A DNA stretch of 36,453 nucleotides from Arenimonas sp. (GCF_022842045.1 NZ_JALHQI010000030.1:1-36453), one strand, 5' to 3'; counted from the first letter of the stretch, positions 9,333 through 24,332 are shown. Program-made: numbers and translations. The notes: generated from the letters alone by a model not told the origin.

Positions 9333-9962
9333 TTGGCCAAGCTATATTTCTACTACTCGGCGATGAACGCCGGAAAGACCACCACGCTGCTGCAGAGCGC
9401 GCACAACTACCACGAGCGCGGCATGCGCACGCTGATCCTCACGCCGCGTCTGGACGACCGCTACGGCGAGGGCGTGGTGGCCTCGCGCATCGGCCTCAAG
9501 GCCCGCGGCACCATCTTCGGCCGCGACGACGACCTGCTGGCCATGGTGCGCGACGACATCGCCGCGCGCGGGCCGCTGCACTGCGTGCTGGTGGACGAGG
9601 CGCAGTTCCTCTCGAAGCGTCAGGTCTGGCAGGTCACCGAGATCGTCGACCGCCTGAACGTGCCGGTGCTGGCCTACGGCCTGCGCACCGACTTCCGCGG
9701 CGAACTGTTCGAAGGCAGCCAGTACCTGCTGGCCTGGGCCGACAACCTGGTCGAGATCAAGACCATCTGCCACACCGGCCGCAAGGCCACGATGGTGCTG
9801 CGCGTGGACGAGAACGGCCGCGCCATCTCCGACGGCCCGCAGGTGGAGATCGGCGGCAATGAGCGCTATGTTTCGGTCAGCCGCGGCGAGTTCAAGAAAG
9901 TGATGGCGGGCGAGGGCGTGATCGACCTGCAGCAGCCGCAGCTGCCGTTGGGTGAGCAATAG
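9333..9962 (+). CDS. tdk: Thymidine kinase
   Basis: Type II thymidine kinase (209 residues), phosphorylating thymidine with ATP in the salvage pathway. It has the P-loop SAMNAGKT (9-16), the DEAQ motif with catalytic Glu89, the substrate lasso [19 protein letters not shown], and [12 protein letters not shown] near the end. Compared with E. coli Tdk, the zinc cysteines are missing: KTICFCGRKA becomes [10 protein letters not shown], and the later Cys/His pair reads SRGEF. The TTG start (9333) gives the family N-terminus [11 protein letters not shown]; an in-frame ATG at 9303 would add ten atypical residues. Confidence 0.92.
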   Translation: MAKLYFYYSAMNAGKTTTLLQSAHNYHERGMRTLILTPRLDDRYGEGVVASRIGLKARGTIFGRDDDLLAMVRDDIAARGPLHCVLVDEAQFLSKRQVWQVTEIVDRLNVPVLAYGLRTDFRGELFEGSQYLLAWADNLVEIKTICHTGRKATMVLRVDENGRAISDGPQVEIGGNERYVSVSRGEFKKVMAGEGVIDLQQPQLPLGEQ

Positions 9963-9968
9963 GGACGA

Positions 9969-12779
<2,811 letters not shown>

Positions 12780-12792
12780 GGGTCGCCCGGGC

Positions 12793-13356
12793 TCAGCCCT
12801 GCAAGGCGGCCAGCAGGAACATGCGGGCCTTCTGCCAGTCGCGGCGCACGCTGCGCTCGGAGCGTTTCAGCAGGCCGGCGATCTCGGTCTCGGACAGGCC
12901 GGCGAAGTAGCGCATCTCGACCACCTGGGCCAGGCGCGGGTCGAGGTCGTGCAGCTTGTTCAGCGCGACATCGAGGCCCAGCATGTCCTCGTCCAGGCGC
13001 ATGCCGCCGCCGGCGTCCTCGGGCAGGTCGGTGACGCGGTGCAGGTCGCCGCCGCGCTTCACGGCCATGCGCTGGCGGGCGTAGTCCACCACCACCGAGC
13101 GCATGGCGCTGGCGGCGTAAGCGAAAAAGTGGGCGCGGTCCTCGAACTCGGCTTCGGCGCGGCCGGCCAGCTTCAGGTAGGCCTCGTGCACCAGGGCGGT
13201 GGTGTCGAGCGTGTGGCCGTGCTGCTGGCCGCCCAGCTGGCGCCGGGCCATGCCGTGCAGCTCGCGGTAGAGCGTGGCCAGCACCCGGTCGAGCGCCGAC
13301 TTGTCGCCGCCGCGCGCGGCACTGAGCCACTGGGTGATGTCAGCCGTTTCGTTCAT
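12793..13356 (-). CDS. ECF sigma factor linked to Ser/Thr kinase (ECF43-like)
   Basis: 187-residue sigma-70 family regulator with only domains sigma2 and sigma4. Sigma2 includes HTLDTTALVHEAYLKL (48-63) and FFAYAASAMRSVVVDYAR; sigma4 is the helix-turn-helix EMRYFAGLSETEIAGLLKRS near the end. The usual acidic DAED at the start of region 2.2 is DTTA (51-54), so negative charge is lost and two threonines appear. In Vibrio EcfP such a change goes with activation by phosphorylation from the neighbouring kinase PknT. The kinase gene follows directly. No anti-sigma factor gene is nearby, consistent with this mode of control. Confidence 0.9.
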   Translation of the reverse strand: MNETADITQWLSAARGGDKSALDRVLATLYRELHGMARRQLGGQQHGHTLDTTALVHEAYLKLAGRAEAEFEDRAHFFAYAASAMRSVVVDYARQRMAVKRGGDLHRVTDLPEDAGGGMRLDEDMLGLDVALNKLHDLDPRLAQVVEMRYFAGLSETEIAGLLKRSERSVRRDWQKARMFLLAALQG

Positions 13357-13390
13357 GGTTCCCCGGGTCCCGTCTGCGCGGGCTGGGGAG

Positions 13391-13396
13391 ACTATA
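13391..13396 (-). promoter_or_regulatory. Possible -10 box for the sigma-kinase operon
   Basis: Read on the minus strand the site is TATAGT, about 35 bases before the sigma gene ATG. No matching -35 box at 16-18 bases was recognised, so the site may belong to an alternative sigma factor or be chance. Confidence 0.3.
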
Positions 13397-13413
13397 GCCC
13401 AAGCCGGGCGGCG

Positions 13414-14226
13414 TCACCGCTGACAGCGGGAACACCAGGCGGTAGCGCGATTGCCCATCCGCCCATCCTTGATCGGCCTTCCGCAGGCCTTGCAGGGCTC
13501 GCCCTCGCGCCCGTACACGAACAGTTCCTGTTCGAAATAGCCGGGCGCCCCGTCCGGGCTCAGGAAGTCGCGCAAGGTGGTGCCGCCGCGGGTGATGGCG
13601 TGGGCGAGGATGGTCTTTACGGCCGCGGCCAGCCTGCCGTAGCGGTCGCGGCTCACGCTGCCGGCCGCGCGGCCCGGGGCGATGCCGGCCTGGAACAGGC
13701 TCTCGGCGGCGTAGATGTTGCCCACGCCGACCACGATCGCCTGGTCCATCAGGAAGGCCTTCACCGGGGCCTTGCGGCCGCGGCTGCGCTCGAACAGGTA
13801 GTCACCGTCGAAATCGTCCGACAGCGGCTCGGGGCCGAGGTGGGCCAGCAGCGCGTGGGTCTCGCCGGCCGGCTGCCAGAGCAGGCAGCCGAAGCGGCGC
13901 GGGTCGGTGAAGCGCAGCACCCGGCCCGAGTCCAGGGCCAGGTCCACGTGGTCGTGGGTTTCGACCGGGGTGCGGGCCGGCAGCACCCGCAGCATCCCCG
14001 ACATGCCCAGATGCAGGACGGCGCTGCCGGGGGCGGTGTCGAGCAGCAGGTATTTCGCACGGCGGCGCACGGACAGCACCGATTGCCCCGGCAGCTCGCG
14101 CGCCACCTCGGGCGGGATCGGCCAGCGCAGGTCGGGGCGGCGCAGCACCACGCCGGTGATGCGGCGGCCTTCCACGTGCGGGGCCAGGCCGCGGCGGGTG
14201 GTCTCGACTTCGGGCAGTTCGGGCAT
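13414..14226 (-). CDS. mutM: MutM, formamidopyrimidine-DNA glycosylase
   Basis: Base-excision repair enzyme that removes 8-oxoguanine and other oxidised purines and nicks the site by beta/delta elimination. The 270-residue protein begins [14 protein letters not shown], giving the catalytic Pro2 and Glu3 after Met removal. It has a conserved lysine in [10 protein letters not shown], the HLGMSG loop, the H2TH region ([17 protein letters not shown]) and a C-terminal zinc finger of two Cys-x2-Cys pairs (CKACG and CSRC). It reads away from the large MscK-like channel gene. Length and motifs are normal. Confidence 0.97.
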   Translation of the reverse strand: MPELPEVETTRRGLAPHVEGRRITGVVLRRPDLRWPIPPEVARELPGQSVLSVRRRAKYLLLDTAPGSAVLHLGMSGMLRVLPARTPVETHDHVDLALDSGRVLRFTDPRRFGCLLWQPAGETHALLAHLGPEPLSDDFDGDYLFERSRGRKAPVKAFLMDQAIVVGVGNIYAAESLFQAGIAPGRAAGSVSRDRYGRLAAAVKTILAHAITRGGTTLRDFLSPDGAPGYFEQELFVYGREGEPCKACGRPIKDGRMGNRATAWCSRCQR

Positions 14227-14301
14227 GGCGGCATTGTAGTTCGCGGCCGGGCGAGGCCCGCGCGAATTGCCGGTTCAGTGGGGCAGGGCTAGCCTAGGCC
14301 G

Positions 14302-17300
14302 ATGCGCCCCCACCCTCGCCCTGACTCGTCCCGCCTGCTGGCGCCCCTCCTGCTGCTGGCCCTGGCGCTGCCGGGCGCTGCGGTCGCCACGCCCCCGGGC
14401 CCCGCCGACCTGCTGCGCACCGCGGCCGAAACCCTCGCCGACCCGCAGGCCAAGGCCACCAATGACGCCCTGGATGCCGCCGCCGAGGCGGATCGTGAGG
14501 CCGCCGCCCTGGCCGAACGCCTGGCCGCGCTGCGCGCCGAGGCCGCGAATGCGCCCGCGCGCAGCCGCGAGCTGACGGCGCAGCTCGAAGTCGACCGCCA
14601 GCAATCCCTTCGCGAATGGCAGGCGCGCCTGCCCGCGCGCGCCGACGTCGAGACGCTGGAGATCGCGCTGGAACAGGAGCGCCTGGCGGCCGAACAGCTG
14701 CGCAGCCAGATCGAAACCCTCGCTACTGAAATGGCCGCGAGCTTCGCCCAGCCCGCGCGCAGCGGCCAGGAGCTGGCCGCGATCCAGTCGCGCCTGGACG
14801 AACTGGCGCAGCCGGCCGCCCCGACGGACGGCGAGCCCGACCCGCTGGTGCGCGCCCGCGCGCTGCGCAACGCCGCCGAGCGCCGCAAGCTCACCGCCGA
14901 CCTGGCGCTGCGGCAGGCGCAGCAGGACCTGGCCGCCACGCGCCAGCGCCTGCAGGAACTCGAATTGCGCGCGCTGCGCCACCGCCTTGCCTTGCGCGAG
15001 CCGCGCCTGGCAGTGCTGCAGCGGCGCATCGCCGACCTGGGCCGCGAGGAGCTCGCTGGCCTGGCGGAGCAGCTCGTGGCGCAGGCCGACGCGCTGGCCA
15101 CGCAAGACCCGGCCGTCGCCGAGGCCGCGCGCGTCAATCGCGCGCTCGGCGAGGAGCTCGTGGAAACCAACGAGGACCTGGCCCGCCAGCGCAGCGAGCT
15201 GGTCGGCGAGGAGGAGGCGCTGGCGCGTGACCTCGCGGGCCTGAAGGACGCCCGCACCCGCCTGGAGCTCGGCGGCCAGAGCGAACAGGTGGGTACCTGG
15301 CTATGGGCCGAGCTGCGCCGGCTGGAGCCCGAGGCGCGGCTCAACGATCGCCTCGATGAAATCCGCGAATCCCTCGGACAGCTCCGCCTGCGCCTGATCA
15401 CGCTCGGCGAACTGCAGCGCGAGCTGGCCGACCTGCCCAACGCCGTGCGCACGCTGCGCCGCTTGGCACCCGGCAGCGAGGAGGACGCGCCGGAAGCTGC
15501 GGAAACCGCGCAGGACCCGCTGCCCGCATTGCTGGAGCAGCGCCGCGACCTGGCCGGCCGGCTCGAGCCGTTGATCTGGCGCCACGTCGCGGCGCTAGAG
15601 CAGTCCGAACGCAGCCTGCAGGCCCGGCTCGACGCCAACATTGCGCTGCGCACCACGCTCGACCGCCACCTGTTGTGGATCCGCAGCCATCCGCCGGTCG
15701 GCGGCGACTGGCTGGCCACCGTGCCGGCCGGCGCGCAGGACCTGGTGAAGCCTTCGCGCTTCGCCACTACCGCGATGCTGGTGCAGCGCGATTTCGCCGA
15801 GCGGCCGCTGGCCTACCTCGCCGCACTGCTGCTGGTGGCCGGCCTGTTCGTGCTGCGCCATCGCGCACCGGCGCGCCTTGAAGCGCTGGCGCAAGCCGTG
15901 CGCCAGGTTCGCCAGGATCGCTACCGCCGCACCTTCGAATCCCTGGCCTGGACCGTGGCCGGCGCGGTGCCCGGCGCGGCCGCGCTGTTCGCGTCGGGCA
16001 AGTTGCTGCAGGGCGTGGGCGACAGCGGCAAGTACAGCGATTCGCTGGGACTCGCGCTGCAGGCGCTGGCCCTGCCGGCATTCACGCTGGCCTTCCTGGC
16101 CTGGCTGGTGCGCGAGCGCGGGCTGGCGCACGCGCACTTCCGCTGGACCAAGACCCGCCGCGAGGCGCTGGCGCGCTGGCTGCCGAAGGCGAGGCTGGTG
16201 CTGTTGCCGCTGTACTTCGTGGTGGCGCTGTCCTTCATCCGCAACCAGGAACTGGCGATCTCGGTGCCGGGGCGCATCGCGATCGTCATCGCCAGCCTGT
16301 TCTCGGCCTGGGTGATGTGGGACCTGCTGCAGCCGGCGCGGCTGTGGCACATGCGCGGGCACGACCCGGAGCCCTCGGGCGCCCGGCGCGTGCTGCGCGC
16401 GCTGGTGCCGACGGTGCTGGTGGCGATGGCGCTGCTGGCGCTCGATGGCTACGTGTACTCGTCGGCGATCCTGCTCGATGCCCTGTTCGCCAGCGTGGGC
16501 ACGGTGACGGCCGTGGCCGTGCTGCACGGGCTGCTGGCGCGCTGGTTCCTGCTGGGCGAACGGCGGCTTGCGCTGCATCGCCAGGACCAGAAGCGCGAGG
16601 CGGCCGCGCAGGCCGCGGCGGAAGGCACGGCCGACGCCGAGGATGGCGGCGAGGCGGTGCCCACCGATCTCGAACCCGAGATCACGCTGGAGACGGTGAA
16701 CGCGCAGAGCCGGCGCCTGCTGCGCGCGTTCAAGCTGACGCTGCTGGTGGTGGGCCTGGCCTGGGTCTGGGCCGACGTGCTGCCGGCGTTCGCGCGCTTC
16801 GACGAGATCGCGCTCTGGCACGTCAGCGACACCGCCGAGGACGGCAGTTCGGTGCAGGTGGCGGTGACGCTGATGGCGGTGCTGCTGGGGCTGCTGGCGC
16901 TGGCGCTGACCTTCGTGGCGGCGCGTAACCTGCCGGGCCTGCTGGAGATCGGCCTGCGCTCGCGCGCCAACATCGATGCCGCCTCGCGCTACGCCATCAC
17001 CAGCGTGGCGCGCTACGCGATCGTGCTGTTCGGCGTGGTGCTGGGCCTGGGCCTGCTGGGACTGCACTGGGGCCAGCTGCAGTGGATGGCGGCGGCGCTG
17101 ACGGTGGGCCTGGGCTTCGGCCTGCAGGAGATCTTCGCCAACTTCGTGTCGGGCCTGATCCTGCTGTTCGAGCGCCCGTTCCGCGTGGGCGACGTGATCA
17201 CGGTGAACAATCTCGACGGCACCGTGACCCGCATCCGCACCCGCGCCACCACGATCCTGGACTTCGACAACAAGGAAATCGTCGTCCCGAACAAGACCTT

Positions 17301-17706
17301 CATCACCGGCCAGCTGGTGAACTGGACGCTGAGCGACGAGACCACCCGCATCACCATCAAGGTGGGCGTGGACTACGGCACCGACCCGGCGCTGGTGCAC
17401 AGGCTGCTGCTGCAGGCCGCGAACGAGAACTCGCGCGTGCTGCAGGACTGGCCGCCGCGCAGCTGGCTGCTGGAGTTCGGCGCCAGCACCCTCGATTTCG
17501 AGCTGCGCGTCTTCGTGGCCGCCATGACCGACCGCCTGGCGGTGCGCAACGAAATCAACATGCGCCTGATCGAACTCTTCCACGAACACGGCATCGCCTT
17601 CGCCTACCCGCAGCTAGACGTCCACGTCCGCGACCTGCCCGAGAGGCCAACGCAGGCGCGCACGGTGGAGGACCCGCGCGACCCCGGTGCGGCGGCGCGC
17701 GGCTGA
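14302..17706 (+). CDS. Large mechanosensitive channel, MscK/KefA-like
   Basis: 1134-residue inner-membrane channel of the MscS superfamily, releasing solutes on osmotic downshock. It begins with a signal peptide (LLAPLLLLALALPGAAVA), then about 450 residues of Ala/Leu/Glu/Arg-rich periplasmic coiled coil. Several membrane helices start near residue 507, and a charged loop rich in Glu, Asp and Ala lies at about 770-800. The MscS module begins near 890: the pore helix (about 922-945) contains AAALTVGLGFGLQEIFANF, followed by the beta domain (FERPFRVGDVITVNN, then VVPNKTFITGQLVNW). This layout matches MscK, MscM or YbdG-like relatives; which paralogue it is cannot be decided. The ATG at 14302 fits the signal peptide. 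Confidence 0.9.
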   Translation: MRPHPRPDSSRLLAPLLLLALALPGAAVATPPGPADLLRTAAETLADPQAKATNDALDAAAEADREAAALAERLAALRAEAANAPARSRELTAQLEVDRQQSLREWQARLPARADVETLEIALEQERLAAEQLRSQIETLATEMAASFAQPARSGQELAAIQSRLDELAQPAAPTDGEPDPLVRARALRNAAERRKLTADLALRQAQQDLAATRQRLQELELRALRHRLALREPRLAVLQRRIADLGREELAGLAEQLVAQADALATQDPAVAEAARVNRALGEELVETNEDLARQRSELVGEEEALARDLAGLKDARTRLELGGQSEQVGTWLWAELRRLEPEARLNDRLDEIRESLGQLRLRLITLGELQRELADLPNAVRTLRRLAPGSEEDAPEAAETAQDPLPALLEQRRDLAGRLEPLIWRHVAALEQSERSLQARLDANIALRTTLDRHLLWIRSHPPVGGDWLATVPAGAQDLVKPSRFATTAMLVQRDFAERPLAYLAALLLVAGLFVLRHRAPARLEALAQAVRQVRQDRYRRTFESLAWTVAGAVPGAAALFASGKLLQGVGDSGKYSDSLGLALQALALPAFTLAFLAWLVRERGLAHAHFRWTKTRREALARWLPKARLVLLPLYFVVALSFIRNQELAISVPGRIAIVIASLFSAWVMWDLLQPARLWHMRGHDPEPSGARRVLRALVPTVLVAMALLALDGYVYSSAILLDALFASVGTVTAVAVLHGLLARWFLLGERRLALHRQDQKREAAAQAAAEGTADAEDGGEAVPTDLEPEITLETVNAQSRRLLRAFKLTLLVVGLAWVWADVLPAFARFDEIALWHVSDTAEDGSSVQVAVTLMAVLLGLLALALTFVAARNLPGLLEIGLRSRANIDAASRYAITSVARYAIVLFGVVLGLGLLGLHWGQLQWMAAALTVGLGFGLQEIFANFVSGLILLFERPFRVGDVITVNNLDGTVTRIRTRATTILDFDNKEIVVPNKTFITGQLVNWTLSDETTRITIKVGVDYGTDPALVHRLLLQAANENSRVLQDWPPRSWLLEFGASTLDFELRVFVAAMTDRLAVRNEINMRLIELFHEHGIAFAYPQLDVHVRDLPERPTQARTVEDPRDPGAAARG

Positions 17707-17730
17707 GCCCGGTCACGGCCCACAAAACAA

Positions 17731-17759
17731 AAGGGCCCGCCGTCCAGCGGCGGGCCCTT
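17731..17759. terminator. Strong bidirectional terminator
   Basis: A 12-base perfect stem (AAGGGCCCGCCG/CGGCGGGCCCTT) with loop TCCAG lies between the convergent channel and subtilase genes. An A-rich run (CACAAAACAAAA) precedes it, giving a U-rich tail for the minus-strand transcript; on the plus strand it is followed by TTCC. Confidence 0.85.
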
Positions 17760-17776
17760 CCTGTGGAGCGGGTCGC

Positions 17777-20245
17777 TCAGCGCAGCGCGAAGCGTGCTGC
17801 TGCGGCCGCGTAGTCGGCGCGACTGACCTCGGTCTCCGGGCCGAAGCTCGCCTGCAGCGTCGGCTGCAGGTCGAACGGGCCCTGTACCAGGCGGAAGGTG
17901 GCGGGGATCAGGCCCGCATCAAGCGCCAGCTGCACATAGCCGCGCAGCGCCGCCGGGATCTTGTCCTGGTCGGCCAGCACGTAGCGCGTCCCGTCGAAGG
18001 CGACCGTCACATCGCCGGTGTGGGCGCGGGCCGCATCCTGCAGGCCCAGGCTCTGCACCAGCACGTAGGCCAGCCGGTCGCGGCGGACGGTCCCGGTCGG
18101 GCCGAACCGGCCCTGCGCATCGGCGCCCAGCAGCGGGTCCTGGCGCTGGAAGGCGTCGCGCAGCACGCCACCGCGCCCGCCGACCGCTTCGGCGAACGGA
18201 TACAGCGGCGACAGCGGGTCTACGTCCGGGAAGGTGGCGCCAGCGATGGGGTCGGACTGGCGCACGCCCATGCCCATCACCAGGAAGTCGGCCAGCTCGG
18301 CACGCAACAGCTTGGCGTCCGGGCGGTAGCGGCCTTGCGCGTCGGCGTCGAGCAGCCGGGCGCTGACGCCGAACTCGACGAACCCCCGGGCCGGGTGGCC
18401 GTCCACGTCATTGAGGCCGACGTAGCCGTCGGTACGGATCTGCTTGATGCGCGCAACCACCGTGTCCGGCACGCCGTAGCCGTTGGTCAGCTGCGCCGGG
18501 TCAAGCGAGGCTCCCGAGAGACCGCCGATGCCGCGCACCGAGAGCGTCCAGCTGCCTGGGACGCCGGGCGCGGCCACCGCGATGTTCGGGCCAAGCACCG
18601 GCAACGAGACGCCGGAACCGTAGCGCTTGCCGTTCGGGTCGGTCAGCACCAGGGCCACCGTGTTGTCGCTCACGTTGGCACTGGCGTTGACCAGCGTCAC
18701 GCCCGCGGGCACATGGAAACTGACGGAGCCCGCATTGCCCACCGGGCTGAAAGGCACGCTCACCTGTTCATTGCTGGCCACCGACGTCATTGCCCGGGCG
18801 TTGAAAGTCCGGCGGGCGTTCACCGTCTGCCCAAAAGCGCCGAGGTCGAATGCGGCTTGGACCGCGGCATGGGCGTTTACGTAGCCCGCGCCGGCCTCCC
18901 AGGGGGCGCGGCCCGTCAAGTTGGTCGAGGTTTCCTGCAGGATCTGCTTCACGCCGCGCCAGTCGAGCGACGGATTCGCCTGCAGCATCAGGGCGACGAT
19001 GCCCGACACGTGCGGTGCGGACATCGACGTGCCCGACTTGCGGCTGTAGTAGACGGCGTCGGCAGCGCCGATCTCCCCGATCTCCGACTGGAGCGACAGG
19101 GCGTCGAGCGGGCCACCGGCGGCGCGTGTCGAGTAGATGTTCGCGCCAGGAGCGGTCACGGTTGGCCGGTCTTCCCAGCGCAGCACTTCACCGTCCACGA
19201 CCACCTCGCCGCCACGGCCGTTTTCGCCACGGGACGAGAAGGAGGCCAGGCCGCCTTGCTTGTCGCCGGCCGCGACGGTGATCACCCAAGGTGCCTTCTT
19301 GAACTGGCCGGTGATGGTGCCTTCGCCCGGGCCGGAATTGCCGGCCGAGAACACCACGACCACGCCACGGTCCGCCAGCGCCTTGGTGGCGACGTTGGTC
19401 GGGTGGTCGGGATTGAAGTCCGTGCCGGTGTCCGATGTCTGGCCGAAGGAGTTGGACACGACGCGGATGTTGTAGCGCGACTGCTGGCTGAGCGCGTAGT
19501 CGAAGCCGCCAAGCGTGTCGAGGATCAACAGTCCGGCGCCCGAACCATAGCCCACCAGGTCGGCGCCCGGGGCGACGCCCTCGAACTTGCCGCCGGGAGA
19601 AGCCGCGCCGGTCGCACCGACGATGCCGGCCACGTGCGTGCCGTGGCCGCCCGCGATGTCGGTGTTGGGCACGTTCTCCGTGCGCGTCACCGGCAGCAGG
19701 CCGGACACCGAGCGCAGGTTGGTCTGGGCCGCCACGTTCTGGACCACGTGGCGCGGGAAGGTCAGGTCCGGATGGGTGCCGTCGATGCCGGAGTCATTCA
19801 CGAGCACCGCCACGCCGCGGCCGCTGATGGGCATCCCGTTCTTGCGCAGGGCCGGGTCACGGCGAAGCCGGTCCACGCCGGTCAGTTCGGTGGCCTCATG
19901 GTTCTCGTACTGAAGCTCGGCGTTGAGCCAGATCGAACGGACGTCATCCCAACGGTCCAGCTGCAGTACCTGGGCCTGGGTCGCGACCACGCCGGCCATG
20001 GGCAGCGATTCGAGCGTGATCCCGTTGAGCCCCAGGGCCAGCAGGCGATCGCGCTGGGCGGACGTCAGGGGCCCGTTCCCATCGAACGTGACGATGACCT
20101 CCCGGGCGGCGTCGAACTGGCCGTCGGCGATCAGCGCCTCGAGGTTGGGGTCCAGCGAGGCCGCCAGCGCGGCCGGGGTGAGGCCGAGCAGGGCGGCCGG
20201 CAGGGCGGCTGCGAGTGCGGTGCGGTACAGACGGGTTCGGAACAT
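17777..20245 (-). CDS. Secreted S8 (subtilisin-like) serine peptidase with SLH-like C-terminus
   Basis: 822-residue exported protease. A signal peptide ([18 protein letters not shown]) is followed by a propeptide-like region (about 30-130). The catalytic domain has Asp151 ([12 protein letters not shown]), His201 ([10 protein letters not shown]), oxyanion Asn303 ([10 protein letters not shown]) and Ser407 ([12 protein letters not shown]). A beta-rich domain follows at about 490-600. The last 220 residues resemble S-layer homology repeats: [20 protein letters not shown] with [16 protein letters not shown], then [17 protein letters not shown] with [16 protein letters not shown], then a weaker third unit ending [10 protein letters not shown]. 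Such repeats could bind the cell envelope. The ATG at 20245 gives a clean signal peptide. Confidence 0.9.
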   Translation of the reverse strand: MFRTRLYRTALAAALPAALLGLTPAALAASLDPNLEALIADGQFDAAREVIVTFDGNGPLTSAQRDRLLALGLNGITLESLPMAGVVATQAQVLQLDRWDDVRSIWLNAELQYENHEATELTGVDRLRRDPALRKNGMPISGRGVAVLVNDSGIDGTHPDLTFPRHVVQNVAAQTNLRSVSGLLPVTRTENVPNTDIAGGHGTHVAGIVGATGAASPGGKFEGVAPGADLVGYGSGAGLLILDTLGGFDYALSQQSRYNIRVVSNSFGQTSDTGTDFNPDHPTNVATKALADRGVVVVFSAGNSGPGEGTITGQFKKAPWVITVAAGDKQGGLASFSSRGENGRGGEVVVDGEVLRWEDRPTVTAPGANIYSTRAAGGPLDALSLQSEIGEIGAADAVYYSRKSGTSMSAPHVSGIVALMLQANPSLDWRGVKQILQETSTNLTGRAPWEAGAGYVNAHAAVQAAFDLGAFGQTVNARRTFNARAMTSVASNEQVSVPFSPVGNAGSVSFHVPAGVTLVNASANVSDNTVALVLTDPNGKRYGSGVSLPVLGPNIAVAAPGVPGSWTLSVRGIGGLSGASLDPAQLTNGYGVPDTVVARIKQIRTDGYVGLNDVDGHPARGFVEFGVSARLLDADAQGRYRPDAKLLRAELADFLVMGMGVRQSDPIAGATFPDVDPLSPLYPFAEAVGGRGGVLRDAFQRQDPLLGADAQGRFGPTGTVRRDRLAYVLVQSLGLQDAARAHTGDVTVAFDGTRYVLADQDKIPAALRGYVQLALDAGLIPATFRLVQGPFDLQPTLQASFGPETEVSRADYAAAAARFALR

Positions 20246-20415
20246 GGGTCAAGCTCCACGGGAACGGAACAAGCAGCATCGGCCTCACCCGCGCCGGAAC
20301 CTACTCGGCATTACACCCACGGCCACGGGAGGGAAAACCCCCAGCGGCGGTCCGAGGCGGCGACGGGATGGCGATGGCGCTCGCAGTGCCTGGGCCGGGC
20401 CGGCTCCGACACCAG

Positions 20416-20440
20416 GAAGTGAACCTGACCCCGTTTTCCG
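20416..20440. repeat. Solitary REP-like sequence before the SDR gene
   Basis: Bases 20416-20435 read GAAGTGAACCTGACCCCGTT, continuing TTCCG; the complement contains GGGGTCAGGTTCACTT. This resembles the GGGTC-containing repeat class that is frequent between genes in Xanthomonadaceae, as far as can be recalled. No inverted partner is visible here. It lies in the 229-base gap between the divergent subtilase and SDR genes. Confidence 0.45.
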
Positions 20441-20474
20441 GGACAATGCGCGCCCCTTGCCGTGCTTCCCGGAC

Positions 20475-22025
20475 ATGAACCAGCCCACGCCCCTGCCGCC
20501 CGCCCTGGCCGGCGATGACCTGATCGAGCGCCTGCGCGCCGCCGCCGACCTGCTGGAGGCGGTGGCGGCGAACCGCGACGTGCTCGAGGCGCTGCCGATG
20601 CCCGAGCAGAAGCGCCTGAAGGCGGCCGTGCACAGGTTCCACAACCCGGACCCCATCGACCACCGCAAGCTGCGTCGCGAGAAGAAGCGCGCCCAGGTGC
20701 GCGAGAAGAACGCCCACGACGACGCCGTGCTCAACGCTACCGGCATCCGCGAGCTGCGCAGCAAGCCGGTGTTCACCACCCCGAACTACTTCCCGCCGTC
20801 GCAAAAGCCCGTCGACCACATCACCGACGAGCCCGCGCGCGAGACCATCGAGCCGCAGCACTGCTACGTGTGCAAGGAAAAGTACACGCGCATCCACCAC
20901 TTCTACGACCAGATGTGCCCGGCCTGCGCCGACTTCAATTTCCACAAGCGCACCGAGACCGCCGACCTCACCGGCCGCGTTGCGCTGCTCACCGGCGGCC
21001 GCGTCAAGATCGGCTATCAGGCCGGCCTGAAGCTGCTGCGCGCCGGCGCCTCGCTGATCGTCACCACGCGCTTCCCGCGCGACTCGGCCGCGCGCTACGC
21101 GGAAGAACCCGACTTCGCCGAGTGGGGCCACCGGCTTGAAGTGTTCGGCCTGGACCTGCGCCATACGCCCAGCGTCGAGGCCTTCTGCCAGACCCTGCTG
21201 GCCACGCGCGACCGGCTCGACTTCATCATCAACAACGCCTGCCAGACGGTGCGCCGCCCGCCGGCGTTCTACGCCCACATGATCGCCGGTGAAACCGCCG
21301 CGCACTCCGACATGCCCGAACACGTGCGCAAGCTGCTGGGCAGCTACGAAGGCCTGCGCGGCTACGACATCGTGCCCGACGGCAACGCGCTGGTGCACGA
21401 TGCGGCCGCCGCGCCGGGCCTGGTGCGCGCCGCCGAACTGTCGCAGGTGCCGCTGCTGGCCGAGGAGCTGCTGGGCCAGCAGCACCTGTTCCCCAAGGGC
21501 CGCCTGGACGCCGATCTGCAGCAGGTGGACCTGCGCGGCCGCAACTCCTGGCGCCTGCAGATGCACGAGGTGCCGTCGGTGGAGCTGCTGGAAGTGCAGC
21601 TGGTGAACGCCATCGCGCCCTTCCTGATCAATGCGCGGCTGAAGCCGCTGATGCTGCGCACGCCCGAGCGCGACAAGCACATCGTCAACGTGTCGGCGAT
21701 GGAGGGGCAGTTCTACCGCAACTTCAAGACCACCCGGCACCCGCACACCAACATGGCCAAGGCCGCGCTGAACATGATGACGCGCACCTCGGCCGCCGAT
21801 TACCACGGCGACGGCATCCACATGAACGCGGTGGACACCGGCTGGGTGACCGACGAGGATCCGCTGGAGATCGCCGAGCGCAAGACCCGCGAGGAGCGCT
21901 TCCACCCGCCGCTGGACATCGTCGATGGCGCGGCGCGCATCGTCGATCCCATCATCGACGGCTTCAACACCGGCACCCACGTCTGGGGCCAGTTCCTGAA
22001 GGACTACCGCCCCACCGATTGGTGA
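20475..22025 (+). CDS. SDR-family oxidoreductase with N-terminal zinc-ribbon-like insert
   Basis: 516-residue protein whose substrate is unknown. Residues 1-160 are not part of the SDR fold: a helical stretch rich in Lys/Arg ([17 protein letters not shown]) and two Cys-x2-Cys pairs (Cys130/133 and Cys148/151) in [19 protein letters not shown], likely to bind one zinc ion. The Rossmann part starts near 168 ([20 protein letters not shown]) and has FIINNACQT, the Ser motif NVSAMEGQF and [11 protein letters not shown]. At the usual YxxxK position the sequence reads TNMAK (Thr425-Lys429); an upstream YRNFK could serve instead. Sequence conservation with SDRs is otherwise good. It is monocistronic. 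The ATG at 20475 follows a REP-like sequence; the frame extends upstream but with no sensible start. Confidence 0.85.
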   Translation: MNQPTPLPPALAGDDLIERLRAAADLLEAVAANRDVLEALPMPEQKRLKAAVHRFHNPDPIDHRKLRREKKRAQVREKNAHDDAVLNATGIRELRSKPVFTTPNYFPPSQKPVDHITDEPARETIEPQHCYVCKEKYTRIHHFYDQMCPACADFNFHKRTETADLTGRVALLTGGRVKIGYQAGLKLLRAGASLIVTTRFPRDSAARYAEEPDFAEWGHRLEVFGLDLRHTPSVEAFCQTLLATRDRLDFIINNACQTVRRPPAFYAHMIAGETAAHSDMPEHVRKLLGSYEGLRGYDIVPDGNALVHDAAAAPGLVRAAELSQVPLLAEELLGQQHLFPKGRLDADLQQVDLRGRNSWRLQMHEVPSVELLEVQLVNAIAPFLINARLKPLMLRTPERDKHIVNVSAMEGQFYRNFKTTRHPHTNMAKAALNMMTRTSAADYHGDGIHMNAVDTGWVTDEDPLEIAERKTREERFHPPLDIVDGAARIVDPIIDGFNTGTHVWGQFLKDYRPTDW

Positions 22026-22364
22026 GCGCCTCCTGTGGGAGACCGGGCCAGGGCAGCACCAGCCAGCCCTGGCCATAGAACAGGAAGTAAAGCCCGAAAC
22101 GCAGCACCGGCCACAGCGCCCGGATGAAGAGTTCGTGGACCGGGTTCTTCATCGGGTCGCCCGGGATCATCAGCCGCTGGCCACGATGGCGGGCCGAGTC
22201 TGTGACCGGCGGGCGGGGCCATTACCCATGGGCCGAAGCCGGAAAGACTTGCTTGGACGATGGTCTGATTCGTCGGGGAAACGCGCGGCCAAGCATGGTC
22301 GGCGGCACCCGACGCGGGTAACCTTGAGCCAGGCAGCGTGCGGCCACCGGCCGCAGGAGTCCCC
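22026..22364. other. 339-base gap between the SDR gene and acs
   Basis: No certain gene. On the minus strand an ATG at 22170 (or 22152) opens a short hydrophobic reading frame: MIPGDPMKNPVHELFI, then ALWPVLRFGLYFLFYGQGW, running into the end of the SDR gene. It has no Shine-Dalgarno sequence and matches no family known to me. A small inverted repeat (GATGAAGA at 22122-22129, TCTTCATC at 22145-22152) lies in it. The rest is probably the acs leader; no confident promoter or sigma-54 site was found. Confidence 0.4.
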
Positions 22365-24323
<1,959 letters not shown>

Positions 24324-24332
<9 letters not shown>

